From the NCBI GenBank assembly GCA_035760645.1, contig DASTSO010000141.1:1-64000 (forward strand): a DNA stretch of 64,000 nt, read 5' to 3'. The position numbers and the translations under genes are program-made. The notes under the pieces were generated by a model. The model made no database searches and was not told the DNA's origin. It saw only the letters and a list, made by a program, of their open reading frames with translations. Shown here piece after piece: positions 18,028 through 26,854 of the stretch. The stretch is from DASSTY01 sp035760645 (GTDB taxonomy: Bacteria; Gemmatimonadota; Gemmatimonadetes; Gemmatimonadales; GWC2-71-9). How positions within the stretch are numbered: the stretch's first letter is position 1; every line of letters begins with the position of its first letter.

Positions 18028-19680
18028 TCACCGGGCCGCGGGCGGGGCCGGCACCCGGGCGAATGCGATCGCCCCCGGCCCGTCGTAGACGACCCGCCAG
18101 CGCGGATCGGCCCGCAGCGATCCGACGAGGGGTGCACAGCAGGTGCTCAGGACCCCGCGCGGCACGTAGACGTGCGTGAACGAAATCCGCCACGCCGCCG
18201 CCCAGCGGTCGAGACAGGCGGCGGTGCCACCGCCGCAGCGCTGGAGCTGCTGCGCGAGCTTCTGCTGCCGCCGGAACGCGCCGGCGGGCAGCCACTCGGT
18301 GCCCTGCACGGTCGCCACGCTCGGCCGACCCGTCGCGACCGGAAACCATTCGGAATACGGATCATAGAACCAGCCCCGGCCGCTCACGACGACGAACCGG
18401 CTGGCGGCCGGGGTGAGCGTGGCCATCCGGCGCATGGCCGCGCGGTCGGAGGCGTCGAGCGCCACGAGGAGGCTCGCCTCGCCCGCGTAGCGGGGATCGC
18501 TGACGAGCGCCCCCGCCGTGGCGTAGAGCAGCGCCGCCGCCGCGACCGCGGCCGGGAACCACCGCTCGAGCCCCGGCGCGGCCGCCTCCCCCGCGGCGCG
18601 CCGCAGGAGCGGCCAGATCCCCTCGCAGGCGCCCACCGCCGCGAGCAGCGCGACGGGCACGCTCGCGAAGGTCGCGCCCTGGCGCGGATCGACGACGAGC
18701 GAGGCGATCCACCAGACGGGCAGGAGGAGCTGTCGCCGCGGAAGGAGGAGAACGCCGCCGAGCACGGCGAGCACGCCCACGAGCGGAAAAAACGACTCGC
18801 CCGTCATGGTCACGCCGAAACGGGCGAGCGCGACGGCCACCTGCCAGGCGGTCGCCCCGCTCGACCACACCGCGTTGCCGGCCGCGGCGGCGGCACGGAA
18901 GGGCGCCCAGCCATGTACCCGCACGACCGCGAGCGCCCACGGCGCGGCGACGAGCGTGGCGCCGCCGGCCACCACGGCCATCCCGGCGAGCGCCCGCCGA
19001 CTGCGCCCGAACCACAGGAAGAACAGCACGATGGAGACCGCGAGCCACGGCGCCGTGCCGATGTGACTCAGCACCGTCAGCCCCGCGCAGAGCGCGGCGA
19101 GCAGCGCCGCGCGCCAGCGGCCGCGCACGCACCAGTCGTGCACCGCGCCGAGCGCGAGCAGCGCAAACAGGACCCCCGGCGCGCGCGTGAGGCCCCCGCC
19201 CATGAGGAGCCAGACGAAGCTGCGCGGCACGAGGGCGAAGGCCGCGACGGCGGCGACGCGCAGCGGGCGCGTGGGCAGCAGCCGCGCGGCGAGCCCGGCG
19301 AACGCGACGAGCGTGAGCGCCGTGGTCACCAGCGGAATCCAGCGCAGCAGGTCGTCGAGCGGCACCGGTGTCAGGACGTCGAGCGCGGCGGCGAGATAGA
19401 AGCCGAGCGGCGGGTACGCGTACGGCAGCCCGAGCCCGTTGTAGCTGGTCGTGGCGGGGAGGGCGAAGCCGTTGGCCTGGAGGTCCCGCACCATCGCGTG
19501 GAACATCCCGCCGTCGTTCAGCGGGAAATCGGCGGCGAGGACGTGGCTCGCCCGCACGAGCACGCCGAGGGCCACGGCGAGCGCGACGGGATGCGCCGCG
19601 GCGAGCGCGCCCGCGCGCTGCAGTGCGGCGGCCGCCCGGGCCCGGCCCGGGAACGCGACGGCCGGCGAGGCGGTCGTCAC
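18028..19680 (-). CDS. Polytopic membrane glycosyltransferase-like protein (GT-C type)
   Basis: A 550-aa protein starting at a GTG that overlaps the stop of the gene before it (GTGA). It has about 10-12 hydrophobic helices and an N-terminal extracytoplasmic loop with acidic residues (DFPLNDGGMFHAMVRDL), as in GT-C enzymes that use polyprenyl-phosphate sugars. The C-terminal third (from about 430) is a soluble domain with a GRGWFYDPYSEWFP segment and a cysteine pair near CGGGTAACLDRW. It is more distant from the other two GT-C proteins of the operon than those are from each other. It is the last gene of the six-gene glycosylation operon. The substrate is unknown. Confidence 0.75.
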   Translation of the reverse strand: MTTASPAVAFPGRARAAAALQRAGALAAAHPVALAVALGVLVRASHVLAADFPLNDGGMFHAMVRDLQANGFALPATTSYNGLGLPYAYPPLGFYLAAALDVLTPVPLDDLLRWIPLVTTALTLVAFAGLAARLLPTRPLRVAAVAAFALVPRSFVWLLMGGGLTRAPGVLFALLALGAVHDWCVRGRWRAALLAALCAGLTVLSHIGTAPWLAVSIVLFFLWFGRSRRALAGMAVVAGGATLVAAPWALAVVRVHGWAPFRAAAAAGNAVWSSGATAWQVAVALARFGVTMTGESFFPLVGVLAVLGGVLLLPRRQLLLPVWWIASLVVDPRQGATFASVPVALLAAVGACEGIWPLLRRAAGEAAAPGLERWFPAAVAAAALLYATAGALVSDPRYAGEASLLVALDASDRAAMRRMATLTPAASRFVVVSGRGWFYDPYSEWFPVATGRPSVATVQGTEWLPAGAFRRQQKLAQQLQRCGGGTAACLDRWAAAWRISFTHVYVPRGVLSTCCAPLVGSLRADPRWRVVYDGPGAIAFARVPAPPAAR

Positions 19681-21419
19681 GAGGGCTCCGCCGCCGGCGC
19701 CGCCGCCGGCGCGGCCACCGCCCCACCCGACCGCCGGCGCCAGATGCGCCAGTGCTCGGGGCCGACGCTGTCGACCACGGCGTAGTGGCGCGCGAGGTAG
19801 GCGTAGAAGGCGCGCAGCGCGGGGGTCGCCCGCCACTGGCCGGGCCGCCGCACGCCGGGGCCTGGCGCGGGAGACTGCCAGGTGGAGTCGAAGGGGGTGA
19901 GCGGCGGGAGGAGCGGGGTCGGCTGCTCGACGAGGAGCGCGGGCCGGGCGCGCTCCAGCTCGGCCTCGACGCCCCGGATCAGCGCCGGGGTGACGTAGCC
20001 GGGAGTGACGAGCGCCAGCGGGTAGATGAAGCGGCTCGCCGCGGGATGCCGCGAGAAGAGATACACGTCGGCCGCGTGGCCCCAGACGAAGATCGGCGCC
20101 CCCGGCGGCAGCGCCGACCGGAGATAGCGGGTCACGGCCTCGACCTGCCGCGTCCGCTCGCCGACCAGCGGGCGCTCGTCGAGCGCACGGACCTGGTCGA
20201 GCACCGCCGGGAGGGCGAGGCCGAGCGCGACGATCACGCCGAGCGCATGGGCGCGCGGCGCCGGCTGGCGGGCGAGCAGCGCCTCGACCAGCAGCGCCAC
20301 GAGCAGCGCGAAGGCCGGCACGAGCGCGAGGAAGTAGTGCCCGTAGGGCCGCCCCGGCAGCGCCGCAAGCCCGAGCTCGAGCGGCGCCCAGACGAGGGCC
20401 AACAGCCAGACCGCGGCCCGCGGGCTGCGGTTCCCGCGGTCGTCGCCGGGGCGGCCGTCGTGGCCGGGGCGGCGGTCGTAGAGGCGCAGGGCGGCCAGGA
20501 GCCAGCCGGCCGTGACGAGGGCGAGCGGCAGGTGCCGCGTCGCGAGCCGCACCCCGTCGCCCGCGGCGCCGAGGCGCTCGCGCCACGACGCCGCGATGTA
20601 GACCAGGTTGTAGTGCACCACCTGATCCTCGAACGCACCGAGCGCGCCGCGTGCGGCGAGGGCCGCGAGGGCGAGGGCGAGCACGGCGGTCGCGCCGGCG
20701 AGGGCCGCGAGCAGCCAGCGCCCCCACTCGCCCCAGGCCCGCCGGTGCGCCGCGGCGAGCGTCGCCACGAGCGCCACCGCCAGCATGGCGCCGATGAGTG
20801 TGGGGCGCAGCAGCCCGGCGAGTCCGGCGAGGACGCCGAGCCCCGCGCCGGCCCCGCGTCCGAGCGCCACCCGGCCGTCGCCGGCGAAGAGCAGCCCCGC
20901 GGCCGCCACCTGCAGAGGCAGCGCGTACTCCTCGGTCAGGTTGGACTGTCGCACGTCGGGAATCGCCGCGGCGAGACAGGCGCTGCCCACGATCACGGCC
21001 GGCGTGCCGAGCCCGGCACGGGCGAGCAGGCGGGCGCCGAGGAGCACGGCGGCGACGGTGGCGAGGGCGCCGAGGAGCCAGATCCCCCAGATCCCTCCAC
21101 CGCCGAGCGCGAGCCCCAGGGCGTTGAGCCAGTGGATGAGCGGCGGCTTCTGATCCCAGAAGGCGAGATAGGGCGCACCGCCCTGCCGGATCAGCTCGCC
21201 CGCGTAGGCGAAGGCCGCGGCGTCGGTCGGCACGCCGGCCTCGAAGGTCGGGCGCACGAAGACGGGCCATTCCACCGCCTTGGTGAGGACCACCCAGCAG
21301 ACGGCGGCGGCGACCGCGGCCCGCCGCGCGCCGAGCCCCGCCGCGAGGCGCGCCGGCGCCCGGGCGCCGGCGCGGACGCGGCTCATCACGGGATGGAGGG
21401 CGGCGGGAACCGAGACCAT
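19677..21419 (-). CDS. GT39/ArnT-like membrane glycosyltransferase, paralogue 2
   Basis: A 580-aa protein with about 11 membrane helices. The ATG at 21419 shares bases with the stop of the FAD oxidoreductase gene; MSRVRAG twelve residues later is an alternative start. Landmarks shared with the 595-aa protein upstream are TDAAAFAYAGELI in the first outer loop, GGAPYLAFWDQKPPLIHW, and the C-terminal PIFVWGHAADVYLFS and ASRFIYPLALVTPGY. The shared acidic outer loop and W-rich C-terminal domain fit a glycosyltransferase taking sugar from undecaprenyl phosphate. The two are evidently duplicated genes that have diverged, probably adding different sugars or acting on different acceptors. Confidence 0.78.
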   Translation of the reverse strand: MVSVPAALHPVMSRVRAGARAPARLAAGLGARRAAVAAAVCWVVLTKAVEWPVFVRPTFEAGVPTDAAAFAYAGELIRQGGAPYLAFWDQKPPLIHWLNALGLALGGGGIWGIWLLGALATVAAVLLGARLLARAGLGTPAVIVGSACLAAAIPDVRQSNLTEEYALPLQVAAAGLLFAGDGRVALGRGAGAGLGVLAGLAGLLRPTLIGAMLAVALVATLAAAHRRAWGEWGRWLLAALAGATAVLALALAALAARGALGAFEDQVVHYNLVYIAASWRERLGAAGDGVRLATRHLPLALVTAGWLLAALRLYDRRPGHDGRPGDDRGNRSPRAAVWLLALVWAPLELGLAALPGRPYGHYFLALVPAFALLVALLVEALLARQPAPRAHALGVIVALGLALPAVLDQVRALDERPLVGERTRQVEAVTRYLRSALPPGAPIFVWGHAADVYLFSRHPAASRFIYPLALVTPGYVTPALIRGVEAELERARPALLVEQPTPLLPPLTPFDSTWQSPAPGPGVRRPGQWRATPALRAFYAYLARHYAVVDSVGPEHWRIWRRRSGGAVAAPAAAPAAEPS

Positions 21420-22783
21420 CAGGCGGCGGGCCGGGCGGGGGGCGCGGCCGCCGCCGTCGCGCGGCCGGGCGCGAGATCGTCGGCCACGAGCTCGCCGACG
21501 ACCCGGCCGTCGCGCAGCGCGTAGTTGGTGCCGCGGTCCTCCGGATAGACCTGCGCCATGGTGCAGAGATAGAGCCCGGCGATCGGCGTCTCGCGCGGGG
21601 GGATGAGCCGGCTGTAGTGGCGGCTCACGATCGGCTGTGCGTGGCGCGCGCGCCAGACGTGGTGGGCGCGCACCCAGGCGGGGTCGAAGGCCGGGAACAT
21701 CCGCGCGAGGAACGGCAGGCAGTAGGCGAAGACCTCCGCGTCGCTCATGCGGAACAGCTCGGCCGACTCCGGGAGGTATTTCGACAGGTAGACGATGTGC
21801 CGCCCGTCGTAGGTCGCGGCCGGCTCGAAGTTCGTGTGCTCGATGACCCCGACGAAGGGGAAACCGGGATCGTTGACGTTGAGCCAGTAGGTGGACGACA
21901 GGCTCCGGTCGAGCTCGAGGACGAGACAGACGTTGGCGAGGTACTCCACCGCGCGCAGCTGCGCGACGTAGTCGGCCGGCGCGTGGGGGGCGACGAGGTC
22001 GGCGACGAGCGGGAGCGCCGGGGTGGCGATGACCCGGTCGGCGCGCACCACGCCGCCGGGCGTCTCGACGCCCGTGATGCCCCCCTGCTCGACGGCGAGG
22101 CCGGTCACGGGCGTGCCGGTGCGCACCGTGCCGCCCGCCGCCTCGATCGCCCGCGCGAGCGCCTCGGCGAGCGCGGCGAAGCCGCCGCGATAATACGCGA
22201 GCATCTCGGCACCGCCCTTGCCGCGGCTCCCGCCGCGCAGCTTGAGCTTGTTCCAGAACCAGACCGCCGACACGTCCCGGGCGTAGACGCCGAACTTGCC
22301 CTCGAGCAGCGGCTTCCAGACGACCTCGTAGACACGGCGGCCGCCGAGCGCGACGAGCCACTCCTCGGCGGTGAGCGCCTCGAGCGCGCGCCAGTCCGCC
22401 ACGCGCCGGGCGCGCAGCGCGAGCAGCCCGAGCCGGAGCCGGTCGGCGGGCGGCAGCGGGGCGAAGCGCAGCAGGTCGAGCGGCTTGCTCAGCCGGTAGA
22501 TCGTGTTCGCGAAGTACATCCCCGTCCGGGTCGGCCGGTAGAGGATGCGGTCCTCGAGCCCCAGCTCCGCCACGAGCTCGTTCACGTGGCGGTCGTTGGT
22601 GAACCAGTGGTGATAGAACTTCTCGAGCCGCTGGCCGCCGACCTCGAACGTGCCGGCGAGTCCGCCCACGTCCGCGTCGGCCTCCAGCACTGTGACGCCG
22701 ACGCCGCGCCGCGCGAGCGCCCAGGCGGCGGCGAGCCCGCCGAAGCCGCCGCCGATCACGACGACATGCGGCCGCGCCGTCAC
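21419..22783 (-). CDS. NAD(P)/FAD-dependent oxidoreductase (amine-oxidase / protoporphyrinogen-oxidase-like fold)
   Basis: A 454-aa protein starting at GTG. A Rossmann FAD site opens the protein (VVVIGGGFGGLAAAWALARRG) followed by the LEADADVGGLAG motif of the amine oxidase/UDP-galactopyranose mutase superfamily. The motif KFYHHWFTND near residue 55 and the C-terminal LYLCTMAQVYPEDRGTNYAL are features of the NAD(P)/FAD oxidoreductases found in polysaccharide and glycolipid clusters. It sits inside a glycosylation operon between a flippase-like gene and a GT-C gene, 1 base after the flippase-like start side. The substrate may be a sugar nucleotide or lipid carrier. The function cannot be fixed from sequence alone. 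Confidence 0.8.
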   Translation of the reverse strand: MTARPHVVVIGGGFGGLAAAWALARRGVGVTVLEADADVGGLAGTFEVGGQRLEKFYHHWFTNDRHVNELVAELGLEDRILYRPTRTGMYFANTIYRLSKPLDLLRFAPLPPADRLRLGLLALRARRVADWRALEALTAEEWLVALGGRRVYEVVWKPLLEGKFGVYARDVSAVWFWNKLKLRGGSRGKGGAEMLAYYRGGFAALAEALARAIEAAGGTVRTGTPVTGLAVEQGGITGVETPGGVVRADRVIATPALPLVADLVAPHAPADYVAQLRAVEYLANVCLVLELDRSLSSTYWLNVNDPGFPFVGVIEHTNFEPAATYDGRHIVYLSKYLPESAELFRMSDAEVFAYCLPFLARMFPAFDPAWVRAHHVWRARHAQPIVSRHYSRLIPPRETPIAGLYLCTMAQVYPEDRGTNYALRDGRVVGELVADDLAPGRATAAAAPPARPAA

Positions 22784-22784
22784 C

Positions 22785-23825
22785 TCAGGTCGCCTCCGCC
22801 GCGTGCCGCCCGCGCGCGAGCGCGAGCCGGCCGCGCGGCCGCAGCAGCAGGAGCGCGCCCGCCAGCGTCACCGGCGCCCACAGCAGCAGGTGCACGAGCA
22901 GCGCGAAGGCGGCCGCCCCGGTCGCGCCGGCGCCGTAGGCGCGCAGCCCGAGCATGGCGAAGTAGTCGAACGTGCCGACGTAGCCTGGCGAGCTCGGCAG
23001 CAGCGTCGCCAGGGTGCCGGTCGCGAGCGCGAACCAGGGGGCGAGCGGCGGGACGCGCACGCCGAGCGCCAGCGCCACCCCGGCATAGAGCCCGCCCTCG
23101 CAGAGCCAGGCCAGGAACGAGAGCCCGACGAGCTCGGCCGCGCGCCGCGGCGACTGCAGCACCGTGAAGGCATCGAGGAACTGCTCCGCCCACCCGCGCG
23201 TCTGCGGCAGGCGCGCCCCGAGCGGTCCGCGCCCGAGCAGCCAGTGGAGCAGACGCCGCACGTGCGTGGGGGCGAGCATCAGCACCAGGAGGCCCGCGAG
23301 GCAGACGAGGCCGGCGACGAGCGCCGCCGTGACGAAGAGTGCCGGCAGCGCGCCGCGCCCCACGCCCCAGAGGCCGAGGAAGAGCAGCATGAGCAGCGTG
23401 AGCAGGTCGAGAACGCGCTCGACGACGAGCGTGCCGAGCACCCGCATCGGCGGCGTGCCGAGCTGCTCACGGAAGCCGAAGGCGCGGATGAAGTCGCCGG
23501 CGCGCAGCGGCATCGTGTTGTTCGCGGCGAGGCTGAGGAGGTAGGGCCGGATGCAGGCCCGCGCCGGCAGCGCCGGCGCGCTCGCGCGCAGCATGAGCCA
23601 CCAGCGGACGATGCGAAGCCCGAAGTCGAGCGCGAGCAGCGCCAGGCCGGCGACGAGCGGCAGCACCGCCGCGTGCCGCCAGGCGGCGGCGACCGCCGTC
23701 CAGTCGAGCCGCCGGAAGGCGAGGACGAGGAAGCCGGCGGCCACCAACAGCCCGGCGACCGGCCGGACGCGGCGTCCCCAGCCGGCGCGCCGGCCGTCGG
23801 ACGCGAGCGGCACTCCCTGCGGCAT
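22785..23825 (-). CDS. Lysylphosphatidylglycerol-synthase-TM / UPF0104 family flippase-like membrane protein
   Basis: A 346-aa protein with about 7-8 transmembrane helices of the LPG_synthase_TM family. Typical elements are RPYLLSLAANNTMPLRAGDFIRAF near residue 90, LVVERVLDLLTLL near 130 and LLPSSPGYVGTFDYF near 290. Its ATG shares one base with the preceding stop (TGATG), so translation is coupled. Members beside glycosyltransferases are thought to move lipid-linked intermediates across the membrane or help make glycolipids. That role is inferred from context. Confidence 0.85.
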   Translation of the reverse strand: MPQGVPLASDGRRAGWGRRVRPVAGLLVAAGFLVLAFRRLDWTAVAAAWRHAAVLPLVAGLALLALDFGLRIVRWWLMLRASAPALPARACIRPYLLSLAANNTMPLRAGDFIRAFGFREQLGTPPMRVLGTLVVERVLDLLTLLMLLFLGLWGVGRGALPALFVTAALVAGLVCLAGLLVLMLAPTHVRRLLHWLLGRGPLGARLPQTRGWAEQFLDAFTVLQSPRRAAELVGLSFLAWLCEGGLYAGVALALGVRVPPLAPWFALATGTLATLLPSSPGYVGTFDYFAMLGLRAYGAGATGAAAFALLVHLLLWAPVTLAGALLLLRPRGRLALARGRHAAEAT

Positions 23826-25612
23826 CACCACGTGTACACCATCGTGTCCTCCGTCACCGGCGCGATCCGCACCGGGGCGTGCGTGGTCGCGGGGTCGAGC
23901 GGTCCGTCGGGCCGCAGGCGATAGACGACCCAGCGGCTCGGGCCCACCGTGTCGGCCGGCTCGTAGTAGGCGGCCACGTAGTCGTAGAACCGGCGCAGCG
24001 CCGGCGTCATCGACCACCAGGGCGTCGCGCTCCGCCACGGCGGGACCCGCCAGGTGGGGTCGAAGGCCCCGAGCGAGGGGACGAGATCGTTCCACTGCCG
24101 CACGCCCGAGGTCGCGTCCACGATGAGCGGCGGCCGCGCGGCACGAACTTCCGCGAGGAACCCAGAGACCATCGCGGCCGTCGCGTAGCGCGGCGTGAGG
24201 AGCGGGAGCGGGTAGATGTACTTCGATGCGGGACGCCGGCCCGAGAAGTAGTAGACGTCGGCCGCGTGCCCCCAGACGAGGATCGGCTGCCGTGGCGACG
24301 TGTGCGCGTCGATGTAGCCGACGGTGGCCTGGAGCTGGTCGGCGCGGCGGTGCGGCAGGCCCTTGTCGTAGACGTCGAGCGCCACGTTCAGCACCGGCGG
24401 CACCGCGAGCGCGACCGCGAGCGCCGCCACGGCCCACCGCGGCGCGACGGGTCCATCCCGCCACGCGAGCAGGCTCGCCGCGAAGCTCGCGGCGAGATAC
24501 GCGAGCGGCGCGAAGAGCGGCATGAAGTAGTGACCATACGAGCGGCCCGAGACGCCGGCGAGCACCGCCTCGACCGGCAGCCAGACGACCCCGAGCCACA
24601 CCAAGGAATCCCGGCGCGCCACCGGCACCCGCACCAGGCGCGCGACGGCGAGCAGCCATCCGGCGAGCGGCAGCAGGACCGGCGCGGTGCGGCCGACGAT
24701 CCCGAGCCCGCCGTAGCCCGCGCGCAGCCGCCGCTTCCAGCTCGCCGCGACGTAGAGCCCGTTGTAGCGGAGGACCTGATCGCGGAAGGCGTCGAGGGCG
24801 CCGTGCGCCGCCAGGTAGCCGAGAATCGGGGCTGCGACGACGAGCCCACCGAGCACGCCGCCGCCCACGAGCCCGAGCCATTCTCGGCCCCGCCGCGCGG
24901 CGAGGAGGCGGACGCTCATGAGCGCGACCGCGACGAGCGGAGCACCGATCAGATTCGGCCGCAGGAAGCCCAGGAGCGCGCCGACGACGCCGAGACCGAG
25001 GCCGGCGCGCACGGTCGAGCCGCCCCGCGCCCACCAGAGAAAGAGCAGGATGGCGAGCCACTGCAGCGGCGGGGCGTAGCCCTCGGTCATGTTGACCGCG
25101 AGGATGCTCGGCGCGGCGGCCGCGAGGAACAGCGCGCCGAGGAGCGCCGGGAACGGGCCGAACGCCAGGCGGAGTGCCCGATAGGCGAGCAGCAGCGCCG
25201 TCACGAGCGAAAGCCAGGCCACCGCCCACACACCCCACAGCGACCCACCGCCCAGGGCGAGGGCCGCGGCGTCGATGAAGAAGATCAGCGGCGGCTTGTG
25301 GTCCCAGAAGCTCAGGTAGGGGACGCCGCCATGCCGAACCATCGCCCCGGCGTAGGTGAAGAAGGAGGCGTCGATGGGCGAATCGGAGTAGATCATCGGA
25401 TGCACGCCGAGCGGCCAGCGCGCGAAGAGCAGCGCGCCCAGCCAGAGGGCGGCGAGAAGGAGCACGGCCCCCGCGACCGCGGGGGCGAGCGCGGCCTCCG
25501 GGGCGAGCGCCGCGTCGGAGGCGGTGGGCGCGAGCGTCGCGCCGGGTGCCGGTTCCTCGAACCCGACCGGCGCCGCCGCACGCCACCGGAGCCGGCGGGC
25601 GGGAGCGCTCAT
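23825..25612 (-). CDS. GT39/ArnT-like membrane glycosyltransferase, paralogue 1
   Basis: A 595-aa protein with about 11-12 membrane helices. The ATG at 25612 overlaps the stop of the GT2 gene (ATGA). The first outer loop has the acidic pattern YSDSPIDASFFTYAGAMV, followed by GGVPYLSFWDHKPPLIFF. The C-terminal soluble part has PILVWGHAADVYYFS and ASKYIYPLPLLTPRY, matching the 580-aa protein downstream block by block. It probably transfers a sugar delivered by the upstream GT2 enzyme on a polyprenyl carrier to an acceptor outside the cytoplasm. Confidence 0.8.
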   Translation of the reverse strand: MSAPARRLRWRAAAPVGFEEPAPGATLAPTASDAALAPEAALAPAVAGAVLLLAALWLGALLFARWPLGVHPMIYSDSPIDASFFTYAGAMVRHGGVPYLSFWDHKPPLIFFIDAAALALGGGSLWGVWAVAWLSLVTALLLAYRALRLAFGPFPALLGALFLAAAAPSILAVNMTEGYAPPLQWLAILLFLWWARGGSTVRAGLGLGVVGALLGFLRPNLIGAPLVAVALMSVRLLAARRGREWLGLVGGGVLGGLVVAAPILGYLAAHGALDAFRDQVLRYNGLYVAASWKRRLRAGYGGLGIVGRTAPVLLPLAGWLLAVARLVRVPVARRDSLVWLGVVWLPVEAVLAGVSGRSYGHYFMPLFAPLAYLAASFAASLLAWRDGPVAPRWAVAALAVALAVPPVLNVALDVYDKGLPHRRADQLQATVGYIDAHTSPRQPILVWGHAADVYYFSGRRPASKYIYPLPLLTPRYATAAMVSGFLAEVRAARPPLIVDATSGVRQWNDLVPSLGAFDPTWRVPPWRSATPWWSMTPALRRFYDYVAAYYEPADTVGPSRWVVYRLRPDGPLDPATTHAPVRIAPVTEDTMVYTW

Positions 25613-26727
25613 GCGCGCCGCGCCACCTGCTGGCGATGGCCGGGGCGCCCGTCGAGGGTGCGGCGCCGCTCGCCCGTCGTCCGACGATCGGCGGCGCGCA
25701 CGCGCCGCTCGATCATCGGCCGCGCCTCCATCGGCCGCGCCTCCATCGGCCGCGCCTCCATCGGCCGCGCCTCGAGGGCCGCGGGCACCGAGGGCGCGAA
25801 GCCCAGCCGCTCCTGCACGAGGTAGAGGGGCCGCCGCTTCGCCTCGCGGTAGATCCGGCCGACGTACTGCCCCATGATGCCCAGCGCCGTGAGCTGGATG
25901 CCGCCGATGAAGAGCACCGCGATGAAGAGCGCCGTCCACCCGGTCACGTAATACGGCGTGAAGAGCCGCAGCACGAGCGCGTAGAGGATGCCGAGGAGCG
26001 CGAGCCCGCTCGTGAGGAACCCGGCCCAGCTCGCCAGCGCCAGGGGCGTGAGGCTGAACGAGGTGATGCCGTCGAGCGCGAAGCGCAGCATCTTGCCGAC
26101 CGGATATTTCGTGTCGCCGGCGAGCCGCTCGGCCCGGCGATACGGCACCGCCTGCTGGCGGAAGCCGGCCCAGCTCACCATCCCGCGCACGAAGCGATCG
26201 CGCTCGGGCATCGCCACGAGCGCGTCGACCACCTTGCGGTCCATCAGCCGGAAGTCGCCGGTGTCGAGCGGGATCTCGGTCTCGGACAGGCGGTTGATGA
26301 GGCGGTAGAACGCCTTCGCCGTCCAGAGCTTGAAGCGGGTCTCGCCGGCCCGCTCGGTGCGCACGCCGTAGACCACGTCGTACCCCGCGCGCCAGCCGGC
26401 GACGAACTCGGCGATCACTTCCGGCGGATCCTGCAGATCGGCGTCGATGAGCACCACCGCGTCGCCGCGGGCGTGCTCGATGCCCGCGGTCACGGCGACC
26501 TGGTGGCCGAAGTTGCGCGAGAAGCGGATGACGCGGACGTGGGCGTCGCGGCCGGCCAGGCCGGCGAGGAGGGCGCCGGTCGCGTCGCGGCTGCCGTCGT
26601 CGACGTAGAGGAGCTCGTAGCTCAGCCCCTCGAGGCCGGCCAGCACCGCCGTGAGGCGCGCGTGCGTGACCTCGAGGACCGCCTCTTCGTTGTAGCAGGG
26701 AACCACGACGGAGAGCAACGACGGCAC
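25609..26727 (-). CDS. GtrB/ArnC-like polyprenyl-phosphate glycosyltransferase (GT2)
   Basis: A 372-aa protein starting at GTG (GAGG upstream). The GT2 catalytic domain (about 1-235) has LLSVVVPCYNEEAVLEVTHARL, the DDGSRDAT motif, VVLIDADLQDPPEVI and the family-typical PLDTGDFRLMDRKVVDAL. Two C-terminal membrane helices follow (about 235-305) with the GQYVGRIYREAKRRPLYLV end seen in GtrB/DPM-like enzymes. It should make polyprenyl-phosphate-sugar at the inner face of the membrane for the GT-C enzymes downstream. The C terminus carries an odd tail of four tandem MEARP units. It is the first gene of the operon. Confidence 0.9.
   Translation of the reverse strand: MPSLLSVVVPCYNEEAVLEVTHARLTAVLAGLEGLSYELLYVDDGSRDATGALLAGLAGRDAHVRVIRFSRNFGHQVAVTAGIEHARGDAVVLIDADLQDPPEVIAEFVAGWRAGYDVVYGVRTERAGETRFKLWTAKAFYRLINRLSETEIPLDTGDFRLMDRKVVDALVAMPERDRFVRGMVSWAGFRQQAVPYRRAERLAGDTKYPVGKMLRFALDGITSFSLTPLALASWAGFLTSGLALLGILYALVLRLFTPYYVTGWTALFIAVLFIGGIQLTALGIMGQYVGRIYREAKRRPLYLVQERLGFAPSVPAALEARPMEARPMEARPMEARPMIERRVRAADRRTTGERRRTLDGRPGHRQQVARRA
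25714..25773. repeat. Four tandem 15-bp repeats in the GT2 gene
   Basis: The unit CATCGGCCGCGCCTC is repeated four times without interruption. It encodes four copies of the pentapeptide EARPM near the C terminus of the GT2 protein. A 15-bp unit keeps the frame, so the copy number can change without breaking the protein. Confidence 0.9.
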
Positions 26728-26854
26728 CGCGACCTCTACCTTCCCCTACTCGATCCAGGCACCGGCGAGCAGCGAGCAATCCGGTGAATCACCGGCGGGA
26801 GGAGCCGGCGAGCTCCCCCAGCGCTCGTGGACCGCGCGCCGGGCGGATGTGTAG

